Assembly: GCA_964058845.1 (NCBI GenBank)
Contig: CAXKVR010000398.1
Location: 62,001-126,000 of the forward strand
Source: Carex sylvatica
Taxonomy: Eukaryota > Streptophyta > Magnoliopsida > Poales > Cyperaceae
Reading direction: 5' to 3'
Length of the DNA stretch: 64,000 nt
The notes under the pieces were generated by a model that worked only from the letters and a program-made list of their open reading frames with translations, was not told where the DNA came from and ran no database searches. Shown here one piece after another: positions 22,901-34,469 of this stretch (its first letter is position 1; each line of letters starts with the position of its first letter). The translations under genes were made by a program, and so were the position numbers.

Positions 22901-23915
22901 TTTTTCACCAAACTATTTTATTTTTTCTCCGAATATTACTGTTTTCATCATTTTGATGTGTGTTTTTTCTTCGGATATTACTGTTTTTATCATTTTTGCA
23001 AAGTTTTTTCTCCAAAAATTACTGTTTTCATCATTTTTGCAAACGAAAATCGTTTGTTATCTGTGAATTTTTGGCAAATAAATTTAAAGTAAAGATAAAG
23101 TAAACTTTGTAATTTTTATCAGTCATATCGATTTTTGTCTGTTTCGTGTGACTTTCTGTAAATAATTTTAAAGTAAAGATAAAGTAAACTTTTAAATTTT
23201 TCTAAAGAAATAATTATTACTAGTTTGACTCCCGAGAATTTTAATTGGAGACCGAATTAGGGATTCGGTCTCCATGTAATTTTTTTTTATATAAATATCT
23301 ATCATCTTCTTTCCTCCAGCAGAAAAATGATTTCTTTTTTTCCACCATTTTCACCATTTTAAGCTAAAAATCAAGCGCTATCAAAATATTGTGTTGGTAG
23401 CTTTCATCTAAAGATTGTAGTAAGTTAATTTTTTCAATTACGATCATATTTTAAATTGTAAAATTGAAAATAATATCGACGATTGATTGTGAATTTTTTT
23501 TTTTTCACGAAACCTTTTTTTTGTTTTTTTTCATTTTTTTTTGTTTTTCACGAAACTGTCACAGAAGATCGGAACTTTTTTTTTTCAAACCGGACGGACC
23601 ATCCGGTCTCTTTTTTTTCCTTTTTTCACCAAACTATTTTATTTTTTCTCCGAATATTACTGTTTTCATCATTTTGATGTGTGTTTTTTCTCCGGATATT
23701 ACTGTTTTTATCATTTTTGCAAAGTTTTTTCTCCAAAAATTACTGTTTTCATCATTTTTGCAAACGAAAATCGTTTGTTATCTGTGAATTTTTGACAAAT
23801 AAATTTAAAGTAAAGATAAAGTAAACTTTTTAATTTTTATCAGTCATATCATATTTTATGTTGTAAAATTGAAAAAAATATCGACGATTGATTGTGAATT
23901 TTTTTTGTTCAGATA
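22785..23915. repeat. Imperfect 718-bp tandem duplication upstream of mudrA
   Basis: The block at 22785-23130 (CCACAGAAGATCGGAA, CCGAATATTACTGTTTTCATC, CAAACGAAAATCGTTTGTTA) is repeated nearly exactly at 23503-23850. The segment ending AAATATCGACGATTGATTGTGAA is repeated at 23465 and 23880. The whole leader of mudrA is thus duplicated, with possible promoter duplication. Confidence 0.8.
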
Positions 23916-26839
23916 ATGTCTCAAGTGATAATAAATATTTATTATGGACGCGAAATTTCAGACGCACCGACCTGCACATTTCCTGTAACTGATTTAACGA
24001 GTCTTGATGAGCTAAGAAGACATATATATGTTAGCATTCATTTGCTCCCTAGCCAGTTCGATTTGACAATCAAGGCTCGTTTGAACACGGCACCACTTGT
24101 CTCAGCAGAAAAATACCAGTTATTTAGCATAGACGAGGAAACGATATGGCACATGATGCTTGAATATGCCACTCCGGTACTGAATTTTAAACTTCTTGAT
24201 TTAGTGATTGAGTCAGTACCAATTGTTAGTCCGAGCCATTATGACCCATATCCGGGTAGTGTACCTGGAAGTAGCAGAGACAGAACGGTGTCTGATTCAC
24301 CCATATATTGTGGTAACCCACCTAAAATACCGATAGTGGATGATTTGGTAACTCGTTTTGACGAGCTAAATAATAATACTAGCTCAGACACAAACTCTGA
24401 CCTTGGTGGCTCAGCTGTCGGGGAAGATGATATGGCTGAAATGGAGAATCAAATTAGAATACAAGATGTAATGAAGGAGTGGGTAAATTATATTCTCTTC
24501 ATTAATCGAGGATTGCAGCATCCTTTTCCGGAATTTAATGATGATGTGCTGATGCCGTACAAGGATGAAATATTTTTTGGTTATCCACCCAGAATTGACA
24601 GTCAATTTTCAGTGGGACAGATGTTTCAATCCAAAGCAGATCTTAAATCCCAGTTGGGTGCATTTGCCCTAGATAATAACTTAGAATTGCAACAAAAATA
24701 TACGAATCGTACTGGCTATGTAGTTGTATGTAGAGCAGAGGGGTGTCCATGGAGGTTATACAAAAACCACTGAAACAGGAAATTGGACAATTGTAACAAA
24801 CCCAAATGAGCACAATTGTTACAGTATTGCTTGTAAAGTAGACAGTCGTCAGCTGACTGCCAGGATGATTGCAGATATTATCAAACCTGGTCTAAAGGAG
24901 GACCTGGAGATGTCAATTAAAGCATGTCGGTTTGTAGTTAGAAATCAATACAAAATGGTTCAGCCTTCATACAACAAGATTTGGAGAGGGAGGGAATTGG
25001 CTATTGTTGATTTATTTGGTTCTTGGGAAAAAGCCTACGAACTGCTACCTTCTCTGCTCGGTGCAATCCAGATGTCTACCCCAGGCACAAAATACGTAAT
25101 TGAGCACGAACCATCTACAAAAATGGGTATCCGTATTTTCACCCGTGTGGCATGGGCTTTCGGTCCATGCATTGAATCCTGGCCATATCTCCGACTAGTA
25201 ATAAGTGTAGATGCTGGACACCTATCCGGCAGGTATAAAGGAAAATTATTCATGGCATGCACTTATGATGCAGAACAACAATTATTGCCAATTGCGTTTG
25301 GGATTGCGGATGAGGAGAGTTCATCCAATTGGGGCTAGTTTATGCAATTTGTACATGAAAATGTTGTCGGTCCTGGTCGGATATGTGTTATATCAGACCA
25401 GCATGCTGCAATTCATTCAGTGTTTGATAGACCTTATTTAGGGTGGTGTGAGAAAAGGGGTGAAGCAGTTCATCGATTATGTTATCAAAAAATTGCGTCA
25501 AATGTTTACAAGTTGTGCAAGGACCAAATTATTAAAAAAATATTCAAGAAATTTGTATGTAAGATGAAACCTTGGAGGTTTTATGAGGGTATGGATTTGA
25601 TAAAAGGCAGAAGTATTACTACTCATCAGTATGTCATGTGGTGTGGTAAACGTTTGCAAAATCTCGAAGAAGAGCCTTTGCAACTCCATAAATGGACACA
25701 ATGTCATGATGGAGGCCTGAATAGGTGTGGTATAATGACTACAAACGGATCAGAATCCTTGAACAACGTATTTCGAGTGGCTCGCCAGCTGCCTGTAACA
25801 GCAATAGTTGAGCGCACATTTTACAAAATTGTGGATTGGTATGTGAAAAGAGGTCAGGTCGCTCAATAGTGGGTTCAAAGAGGAATGGGATTTTCAAAAA
25901 ATATATTATCAGTTTTACAATATCGGACTTCAAAAGGATTAAAGCATCAGGTGATACCAATGGGGCCCAATGTTTTTGAGGTCGTAGTTCATGATGGAGT
26001 CGTCAGAACGGTATGTCAGCTGTTTACTTAAATTATCATTTTAAATTTATAAACTGTAACATTTAATTATTTTAATTTATTGAATGTAGGGAGTGAAAGG
26101 AGATATGAAGTACGAAGTTAGATTTTCATTTGGAGAGGGGGGGATGCCTATTTGTGAGTGTCAAAAACCGTAATTTACTGGCAATCCTTGCGACCATGTC
26201 CTAGCGGTGTGTTGCAAGTTACGTCTAAATTCAACGAACTATGTAAGCCACTATTATAGCGTTCAAAATTATGTCAACACATGGAGAGGTAATTTTTCCG
26301 GCTTTGGTAACTCCCACAATTGGCCATTTGAAGCTGGAGCACCTACAATCAGGCCGGATCCAAATAAAATTAATAAGGGTAGGAGGAAGCACAAGAGAAT
26401 TCCAAATTCTATGGATGATATGGAAGCTCGAATTAGGCCACGCAGTGATGTACATCGTCCAGAGGGATCAAATAGAACAAGAACTACAGGTTGGAAATTA
26501 CATAGTGAATAAATGAATATTTTAATTATTTGACACACGTAATCATTTTTTTGTCATTATTTGAAAGGAGCAACTGGTGGAAGATGAAAAAGCGTATCTG
26601 GTCCACGTCCAGAGGCATCCCCTATGTATGCAGAGGCAACTGCTACACAAGGTTCACAAAGAAGCGTATCCAGTAGCCGTCCATTCGGTAGCCAAGCAGA
26701 GGCATCCGGTAGCCGTCCATCTGGTAGCCAAGCAGAGCCATCCGGTAGCCATCCATCTCGTAGCCAAGCAGAGCCATCCAGTAGCCGGCATATAGCTAGT
26801 CGTCTGAGTAGAATACTCAGACGTGGTAAAAAACACTAA
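23916..26839 (+). pseudogene. mudrA: mudrA-type MULE transposase, decayed
   Basis: The frame starts at ATG 23916. Residues 1-80 form an N-terminal PB1-like region; then come a MuDR DNA-binding segment (FSVGQMFQSKADLKSQLGAF) and a Cys-rich finger (CRAEGCPW ... NEHNC). The transposase core follows: VDAGHLSGRYKGK with the first Asp, VISDQHAAIH with the second, and a later Glu region (TNGSESLNNVFRVAR). The C-terminal SWIM finger (CECQKP ... GNPCDH) is after an intron (26011-26089). Lesions: a one-base frame change near 24770; TAG at 25336-25338 in place of a conserved Trp; TAG at 25867-25869; TAA at 26171-26173 in the SWIM finger. The last part (26595-26839) is a Ser/Gly-rich tail with three 36-bp repeats. 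It was the cut-and-paste transposase of this element and is inactive as read. Confidence 0.9.
26687..26794 (+). repeat. Three 36-bp in-frame repeats in the mudrA tail
   Basis: Units start at 26687, 26723 and 26759 (GGTAGCCAAGCAGAGCCATC type) and encode GSQAEPSGSHPS-like peptides. They are a coding minisatellite. Confidence 0.85.
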
Positions 26840-26847
26840 ACAATTAT

Positions 26848-27444
26848 GAATTTTTATAGCTGTTATGATCTTTTCCCATTAATTATTAAAACTGTACTTA
26901 TCTGTAATATTTTTGTATAGAGAAGTTTTGTTCTATGGAAACTAAACTTCCATACCTTTAATTTGATATAAAGAATACAAAAATCCATGTAGCCGTTTTC
27001 TTTAAATCGAACTTTTAATCTGGTCAAAAACTGGGACTGCTTACTGGAATTTTTATAGCTGTTATGATATTTTCCCATTAATCATTAAAACTGTACTTAT
27101 CTGTAATATTTTTGTATAGAGAAGTTTTGTTCTATGGAAACTAGACTTCCATACCTTTAATTTAATATAAAGAATACAAAAATTCATGTAGCCGTTTTCT
27201 CTAAATCGAATTTTTAATCTGGTCAAAAACTGGGACTGCTTACTGGAATTTTTATAGCTGTTATGACATTTTCCCATTAATCATTAAAACTGTACTTATC
27301 TGTAATATTTTTGTATAGAGAAGTTTTGTTCTCTGGAAACTAGACTTCCATACCTTTAATTTTATATAAAAAATACAAAAATCCATGTAGCCATTTTCTC
27401 TAAATCGAACTTTTAATCTAGTCAAAAACTGGGACTGCTTACTG
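26848..27444. repeat. Three 199-bp tandem repeats between mudrA and the PMD gene
   Basis: Units start at 26848, 27047 and 27246 with GAATTTTTATAGCTGTTATG and are about 95% alike; shorter fragments of the unit continue to about 27540. They sit exactly between the 3' ends of the two convergent genes, so they may form or overlap the shared terminator region. Confidence 0.9.
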
Positions 27445-27644
27445 AAATTTTTTCTTGTAGCCGTTTTTCAAGTTTGTAGCCGTTTCTCTAAATTGAACTT
27501 TTAATCTGGACAAAAATTCATGTAGCCGTTTTTCAATTTATTTATACAAGCTAAATATCAAAACAAGCTAAATAAGTTAAACATAAACTACATAAACTAA
27601 ACAAGCTAAATAACAAAATATATATACACTAAACAAGCTAAACA

Positions 27645-30050
27645 ACTACACTAAGTCTTCATCTTCATCTACATATTCTCTGTCCCTAGCACGTCTGAAT
27701 TTGGAGTCACTATATCTGTTGGGTTATTTTTTTTTTCGTCGAGCAGGATTTGCCATTGATGGATCGGCACCGCCATCTCGTAGGGAACCACTTTCTCCTA
27801 GGGTTTGCCCTTCTATCCTAATGGACCCCATCAACTGAAAAATATCAGATATATCATCATACATGGCAGTTTGAGGAACTTCGACCCGTGGTTCTCTCGG
27901 AAATTGATCTGGAAAATCAGTGCTGATATCGATATTTCTTTTATCAACTGGAAGTTTTGCCTACTCGAGCATGGCTGTGAACAGTGAAATATGCCCAAGA
28001 TCGGATAGGATATCACGGCTAGTTTCAAGTATCATAAGTCCAAAAGCCTTCTGACCAGGCATCTTTACCATACTGATTCATTTTGCGGTCTGCTTCAACT
28101 GGCGGAATCTCTACAAGAAAATGATATATTTAAAAGATAATTTGTGTGATACAATAAAATAAAATAATATATAAAAAAGAAAAATTAAAGTACTTACCAA
28201 ACGAGCTTGAATCATGCCATCTGGGACATACCCAACATCTACTACGTGTCCTCCCTGTTTGAGTACTGCCTAGCTCAGAATTTCTTCATTGTCTTGGTTT
28301 GGATACACACTTAACATGCCATGATGGAAGAACCATTTCATGTACTCATTATACCTTGGGTAAACGTGAAAATTAATAAATATTTCATAGCATTGTTAAA
28401 TATAAATATTATATTTTATATTTTAAATTAAATCGTACCTATCTGAAACATAAGGATAAAGATATCCATGTTCAGAACGCTGTGCAAAATCTCAGGGAGG
28501 TGCCACGATAAATTCATGAAAATGCTCGCTCCAGTCCACAGAGGATCCGTCATCAAACAACCCTCGACCTCGTGTCCATTTGCGAATATTCTCAAGATAG
28601 CTGAAGGCTAGCGAAGCTAGTGGAGGAACTGGTTGAAATAATCCAAACTGCCGAAAAACCCTCTCGGGAAGGTGATACTCTACCTCCCAGAAATTGATGC
28701 ACCACACGCGGCATGAAAAGAACCGCTGATCTCTTATCCCGTGCCAATGCATTATGTTTTGGTAATCTCTGTACGGCGTCCAATTGACAACATTGGCCTT
28801 CAAACGCTCAAATTGACACCGAGATTGCGATGTGCCTAAGTTGTAAACACATAACAATTATAAGTGTGCATTCAACACAAACTTATATGAAAAAAATAAA
28901 ATATTTATTATTAAAATGTACCTTTCCTAGGGTTACCCTCCCATAGATGCGGAATGGTTCATTTTGCTCCATATGCTCATCTCTCATCCATTGGTTCGCC
29001 GTCAAATGGTATATCATGTGGTCTGGGCCGACCGATAGGAAACCGAATCCAAGACCACATCTGAAGCAGTAGTAATGGACCATTAATTGAACTTACTTTA
29101 TATCTGCATGCCCGTGACAGCTCGCGATATAGGCATGCTAGTACAGCACCTCCCCAGTTATAATGGTTTTCACCTCGAGGTCCCAAATCCTCCAGAAATT
29201 GTAAATACATTAACCGAACTGAGCTTGAATTCGCATCGGGAAACATTATAGTCCCAAAACAACTCCATTGCATATGCTCATGTGTGCTGATTGATTATCT
29301 GCTGGTCACTGACTCCATCCAATTCAGTATTTGCAAAATTTGTTCTCAACCATACAAGACGCACATAGTTTTGTAAGATTGATATTTTCTCATTGGGTTG
29401 ACCCGAATTCTCCACCTTTTTATAATAAAAATCATTCTCATTCCATTCATAACCATCATACACTTCATGTCCTAGACAATTTAGGATCAATTGTGACCAA
29501 TTATCATTGGTACATCCAGAGATAGTCTTCCCTGTAAACATAGATGTTAAATAAAATTATACTACTATAAAATTTTAATTAATAACAACAGTATAAATTA
29601 GCAGCAAAAAATATTTTACCGTTAATAGATAAGCCCCATAAACAGCAAACATCTTCCAATGTCACCGTGCACTCTCCCACCGAAAGATGAAAACTATTTG
29701 TCTCGGGCCTCCACCTCTCGACGAGAGCAGTGATCAACCCTTTGTCAATTTGACAACGATGGACTTCGACCATCTGGTATAATCCTAAGTTCTTCAAACC
29801 TTCTTTCATACTTTTGTGGTAGTTAATGTGCATTTGGCAAGCTCCAGGACGCAACCAATGATTAGGCTGGAACGATAATTGTCATGCAAAAAAAGTTTAA
29901 CCAAAAATTAAATTTGAATTCAGGAATTTTATAAGTAAATTTAAATTCAAACGGATATTAAACAAATACCGTTACAGTCGCCGCATGTGATTGATGTTGT
30001 GCATGAGGCAACTGCAATAAAGGTTCTTCACCTTGCATTTGACCTTCCAT
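27645..30050 (-). pseudogene. Plant mobile domain (PMD, MAIN-like) gene, decayed
   Basis: Read on -, exon 1 (30050-29970) starts MEGQMQGEEPLLQLPHAQ. Exon 2 (29866 to about 29625) holds the PMD hallmark NHWLRPGACQMH ... LVERWRPETNSFHLSVGEC ... DVCCLWGLSING. Exon 3 (from about 29546) runs through WSQLI ... FANTELDGV and FPDANSSSVRLMYLQFLEDL with the block WGGAVLACLYRELSRAC. A further exon (from about 28841) has YRDYQNIMHWHG ... WEVEYHLPERVFRQFGL, and two more follow to about 27645, ending in a basic ARRKKK. Lesions: TGA at 29278-29280, a frame change near 29265, in-frame TGA codons near 29000-28960, a TGA after IVAPP (about 28491), and a TAG near 28272. Cellular PMD proteins (MAIN, MAIL1) act in silencing and genome stability; PMD genes also ride in MULEs and gypsy elements. 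This copy is transposon-borne and broken. Confidence 0.88.
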
Positions 30051-30099
30051 TTTTCACTACAATATAAATAAATACATACAAAAAAAATTAACATGCATG

Positions 30100-31210
30100 A
30101 CATGCAAATCCAATCAAATATTAACAATCATTCTACACTAAAAAAAAACATTTAACAATTACTACATGCATCTACACTAAAATATAACTACATGCAAATA
30201 AACCTTGCATCTATATAATTATGAAATAAATCATCCCAAAAATACTACATGCATCATTTACACTAAAAAAACTACATGCACATAAACCATGCATCTACAT
30301 AAACCATGCAAATAAAAAAAATCATTCAACAATTAGTACATGCATCTACACACAAAAAAAAACTATATGCAAATAAACCATACATCTACATAATTACAAA
30401 ATAAATAATTCAAAAAATACTACATGCATCATCTACACTAAAAAAAACTACATGCACATAAACCATGCAAATAAAAAAAACATTCAACAATTATTACATG
30501 CATCTACACTAAAAAAAACTACATGCAAATAAACCTTGCATCTATATAATTATGAAATAAATCATCCCAAAAATACTACATGCATCATTTACACTCAAAA
30601 AACTACATGCACATAAACCATGCATCTACATAAACTATGCAAATAAAAAAAATCATTCAACAATTAGTACATGCATCTAGACACAAAAAAAACTATATGC
30701 AAATAAACCATGCATCTACATAATTACAAAATAAATAATTCAAAAAATACTACATGCATCATCTACACTAAAAAAAACTACATGCACATAAACCATGCAA
30801 ATAAAAAAAAACATTCAACAATTATTACATGCATCTACACTAAAAAAAACAACATGCAAATAAACCTTGCATCTATATAATTATGAAATAAATCATCCCA
30901 AAAATACTACATGCATCATTTACACTAAAAAAACTACATGTACATAAACCATGCATCTACATAAACCATGCAAATAAAAAAAAATCATTCATCAATTACT
31001 ACATGCATCTACACTAAAAAAAAACTACATGCAAATAAACCTTGCATCTATATAATTATAAAATAAATACTCCAAAAAATACTACATGCATCATCTACAC
31101 TAAAAAAAACTACATGCGCATAAACCATGCAAATAAAAAAATTATTCAACAATTACTACATGTATATACACTAAAAAAAACTACATGCAAATAAATTACT
31201 ACAAAAAAAC
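30100..31210. repeat. 331-bp higher-order tandem repeats upstream of the PMD gene
   Basis: The marker CCTTGCATCTATATAATTAT begins at 30203, 30534, 30865 and 31040, giving steps of 331, 331 and 175. Each unit is built from shorter ACTACATGCA(A/T) ... CATCTACACTAAAAAA modules. The block covers the presumed 5' region of the PMD gene and is unusually poor in G. Confidence 0.85.
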
Positions 31211-31739
31211 TACATGCAAATAAATTACTACATAAATTATTTTTTATACTACAATTTCAACATAAACTATTTATACTACTAAAACAATACACACAAACTA
31301 TTTTTACTACAAAAAGAAAAAATTACACATACATTATTTATTTATACTACAATTACAAAATAAACTATTTATTTATACTACAATTACAACATAAATCATT
31401 TATTCTAATCATTTATTCATAATTACGTATTATTTAAAAAAAATAAAAGAATTAAATACATACCTAACGAAATTGGTAGATCTGAAGCTCTTATTGTTCT
31501 TCTTTTAAAATAAACAAACTTATGTGATTATAATAAAAATCACACTGATAGTTTAAAAAAAAAAATTTAGATGGAGGAAGAAAGAAAGAAGGACGCAGGG
31601 AGAAAGAAGAAGCAGAGAGAAAAAAAGAAAGGAGAAGAATGATGGAGAAGGAACCCACGGGTTTGCATTAAAAAACCAAAACACTGTTGCACTAGAAAAC
31701 AAAAAATTTGGCATTAAAAAATATTTTTTCCGATTCTAG

Positions 31740-31930
31740 CGGTTTCGTAAAAAAAAAAAAAATTCAGACCGGACGGAGAAAAATAAAAATGGAGACCGGA
31801 CGGACCGTCCGGTCTGAAAAAAAAAAAAAATTCATGATCTTCTGTGGCGGTTTTGTGAAAAAAAAAATTGAAAAAAACGAAAAAAAAAAACTGGAGATCG
31901 GACGGACCGTCCGGTCTTTATGGTTTTTGA
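31740..31930. repeat. GACCGGACGGACCGTCCGG subterminal repeats, right end
   Basis: Three copies of the palindromic CCGGACGGACCGTCCGGTCT unit in A-rich sequence mirror the left-end block at 22555-22900, including the flanking ATCATGATCTTCTGTGGC-like segment, here inverted. Confidence 0.75.
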
Positions 31931-32960
31931 AAAAAAAAAAAGCAATCATATTGGTTCGCTAATTTTCCATTTATTAATTATGGTTTGTGAAAAAAATTCT
32001 CAATTAGGTTATGTGCCAGTTCAATTTTTATTTTGTTATTTAATTTTGTTTTATCTGTACTTGAGGTTTGTGTTGCACAAAATAGATGATTATTGCACCT
32101 AAGTTGTGGTAAAGCATAAAGGAAATAAAAAACCTAAACCGATAGAACAACTGTGTCAGTATGTAACTCCTAACACTCGAACAAACCTGCTAAGCCGGAT
32201 CGGTGAAATTAAAGTCAGGATGTCTCAAAAATAATGCAACCATTACTCGAAATGTGCTCAGATTACTAAGGTTCAAGCGTTAATCTATCAATCTCGGCAC
32301 AAAAGAGAATAAAACAAAAAGCAACCAATTTTCCAACCACAAAACCCGAACCCGTTAATGGAAAAAACTTAATCTATTTAAGTGTCTCGGAATAATAATG
32401 CAACCCTTACTCGAGATTACTTAGGTTGAGCATTGACCTACTAATCTTGGAGACAAAAGAGAACAAAAAATGCAAAGCAACCAATACCCCGACCATAAAT
32501 CCGAACCCGTCACTAGAAAGAACTTAATCTATTGAAGAAGAAATATCACAACTAAAATCCAGAAGAATATGAATCCAATTCGAGGTTTGTACGAACTATA
32601 ACTGACAAGAGCTCATTTAAGTGAAAATCAAAATGCTACAACTGCATCAGCATTTCCCTAACAAATCAGCTTATACTAATAGATCGAAACAAACAAAAAA
32701 AAACTTATCTTCCAAAAGAACAAAAAACAGTTATACTGATGCAAAAAACAACAAACATACAAAAATAGACCTTTCGCCATGGCAGGAGAAGAAGAGGAGA
32801 CAGGAGAAGAAGAAGAGAGAGTATTTTAGTTATTAATTATTTGGAGTGGCAAAATTACAAATTAATGAACTTTGAAGTGACATTTTTACAATTTAAAATT
32901 TTAAAATTATATTTTTATAATTTGAAGATTTTGGAGTGGCAAATATAGACACATCACCCC

Positions 32961-33335
32961 TTATAAATTATTATTTTTCAACTTTATCCTTTAAAATTTT
33001 AACTTTTACTAAAAATTATACTAGTCCATATGTATTCAGGCTCTCATATTTCAAATTTTAAACTCTGGTTCTGTACACAAACCCCCATATAAATTATTAT
33101 TTTCCAATTTTATCCTTTAAAAGTTTAACTTTTACTAAAATTATACTAGTCCATATGTATCTGGTCTCTCATATTTTAAATTTTAAGCTCCGATTCTGTA
33201 CACGAACTCCCTTATAAATTATTATTTTCCAATTTTATTCTTTAAAATTTTAACTTTTACTAAAATTATACTAACTCATATGTATCCAGTCTCTCATATT
33301 TCAAATTAAGCTCCAACTCTGTACACGAACGAACA
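32961..33335. repeat. Three 125-bp tandem repeats
   Basis: TTATAAATTATTATTTTTCA-type unit starts lie at 32961, 33087 and 33212. Each unit includes TTATACTAGTCCATATGTAT and TCTGTACACAAAC. The array abuts the right end of the outer element. Confidence 0.85.
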
Positions 33336-33671
33336 CGTCACGCAACACACAAAGTATGTCAGTTAATCGACAAGTAATGTGACAAAAGAAAAATAGAAAG
33401 ACATAGTTAATCCATGTAAAAAAAAAAAAAGATTATCCACTTACACTAAACTGTTTTGGCATATTTCTCGAGCCTCCGATAATGACTTAATTATTATCTT
33501 GAACGCAAATAGAATATTTCAAACTTTTTACCTTCGATTTTCATTGAGATAATAATTACGACTAGATGTACGGAATTGAACAAATTACGTAACAGATGGA
33601 TTTGTCTTGTCACCCAATCACCTATTATAGCTCTTTGGGCATCCATTTAATGTAATGACACCTCGCCACCT
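33336..33671. other. Intergenic, nothing recognised
   Basis: AT-rich sequence with no coding ORF; its last nine bases are the left target duplication of the next element. Confidence 0.4.
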
Positions 33672-34004
33672 GAATTTTTTTTATAAACCATAATTAAACA
33701 AAAATTATAAAACCAACGTGATTATTTTTCTTTTACAAAAACCATAAGAACTAAAATATCATTTCGGTCCGATATTTTTTTTTCGAGACTGAAATGGCAT
33801 TTCAGTCCGAGATATTTTTCCAATTTTTCAACGTATTTTTTTCTAAAAATCTGTGAAAACGGCTGGGATCGAAATGAGAATTCTATCCTTAAAAAAAAGG
33901 ACTGAAATAACATCTCAGTTCTTATAATTTTTGTAAAAAAGAAAACAATCAGATTAATTTGATAAAATCTACTTTTTTTTATTTATGATTTCTAAAAAAA
34001 AATC
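33672..34004. mobile_element. Non-autonomous MULE, 333 bp
   Basis: It is flanked by the exact 9-bp direct repeat TCGCCACCT (33663-33671 and 34005-34013). The left end GAATTTTTTTTATAAACCAT and the right end (inverse GATTTTTTTTTAGAAATCAT) resemble the termini of the 22481-31998 MULE. The interior has inverted TTTCAGTCC/GGACTGAAAT motifs and no coding sequence. Confidence 0.85.
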
Positions 34005-34076
34005 TCGCCACCTCGGGTGCAATAATTAAGTCACTAGTTTTTAAAGAGCATATATACGCTTCTTTTTTGTTTTTTT

Positions 34077-34290
34077 TTGCTCTGCCAACCAATATTGGAC
34101 TGGCCATGTTTCAGATACTTGCCCATTTGTGGCAGTTCAGCTTTTATCATCTTTTACTCAAGTTTTTGTTCTTTCATTGGAAAGTAGTCTCGCTTGATTA
34201 TTCCATTCTCTTTTCTTTTTTTCCAGGTGCTGGTAGCTATGTTGAGTTGGCATTTTGCTTTCCGTTCTTTGTTTTGGAAAAAAAATGAAT
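34077..34290. repeat. Downstream flank of SOFL copy 2, duplicate of 6716-6930
   Basis: CTGCCAACC ... GGACTGGCCATGTT ... TTGCCCA ... TACTCAAGTTTTTGTTCTTT matches 6716 onward. The copy diverges more toward its right side. Confidence 0.6.
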
Positions 34291-34328
34291 TATTGGGTTA
34301 CCTGTTTTAATGTTGATAGCTTCAAAAT

Positions 34329-34467
34329 ATTAAAACGGGTAACGATTTTAACAGAGTAGTTTTGACTTCAGACAGCTCACAGACTATATAATCAAACCGG
34401 CGCTGCATATGGGTTTTGCTCTGCATGAAGCCAAAAGTACTCTGTTAAAATCGTTACCCGTTTTAAT
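34329..34467. mobile_element. 139-bp MITE with ATTAAAACGGGTAACG ends
   Basis: ATTAAAACGGGTAACGATTT on the left is the exact inverse of the right end; pairing continues through TAACAGAGTA. A second, partial inverse of the end (GGTTACCTGTTTTAAT) lies just left at 34297. Non-coding. Confidence 0.75.
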
Positions 34468-34469
34468 AG

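Larger units (their letters stand above)
22481..31998. mobile_element. Mutator-like element (MULE) carrying mudrA and a PMD gene
   Basis: The element is 9518 bp and flanked by an exact 9-bp direct repeat CTCAATTAG (22472-22480 and 31999-32007). The terminal inverted repeats share ACAAACCATAATTAATAAAT, AAAATTAGCGAACCAATA and CAAAAACCATAAAGACCGGA, and run on into AGACCGGACGGACCGTCCGG repeats over roughly 250 bp on each side. Inside are a mudrA-type transposase on + and a plant mobile domain gene on -, facing each other. Both are broken, so the element is not autonomous now. Arms and target duplication are well preserved, so insertion is younger than that of the outer element. Confidence 0.9.
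22093..32961. mobile_element. Outer MULE-like element, host of the inner MULE
   Basis: Long imperfect inverted repeats of about 150 bp lie at 22093-22262 and 32765-32961. Shared blocks include TCACTCTAAAATCTTCAAATT, AATTGTAAAAATGTCA and CACTCCAAATAATTAATAAC, then a CTCCTCTTCTTCTCCTGCCATG block in both arms. Without the inner element it would be about 1.35 kb and non-coding. The flanks (ATAAAATTA and TATAAATTA) match in 6 of 9 positions, so a target duplication is only suggested. Long TIRs without genes fit a non-autonomous MULE or MITE. Confidence 0.65.

Noticed and set aside
22692..23795. Phe-rich ORFs of 80-124 codons
   Set aside because: Read-through of T-rich subterminal repeats of the MULE; the same peptides repeat because the DNA is duplicated.
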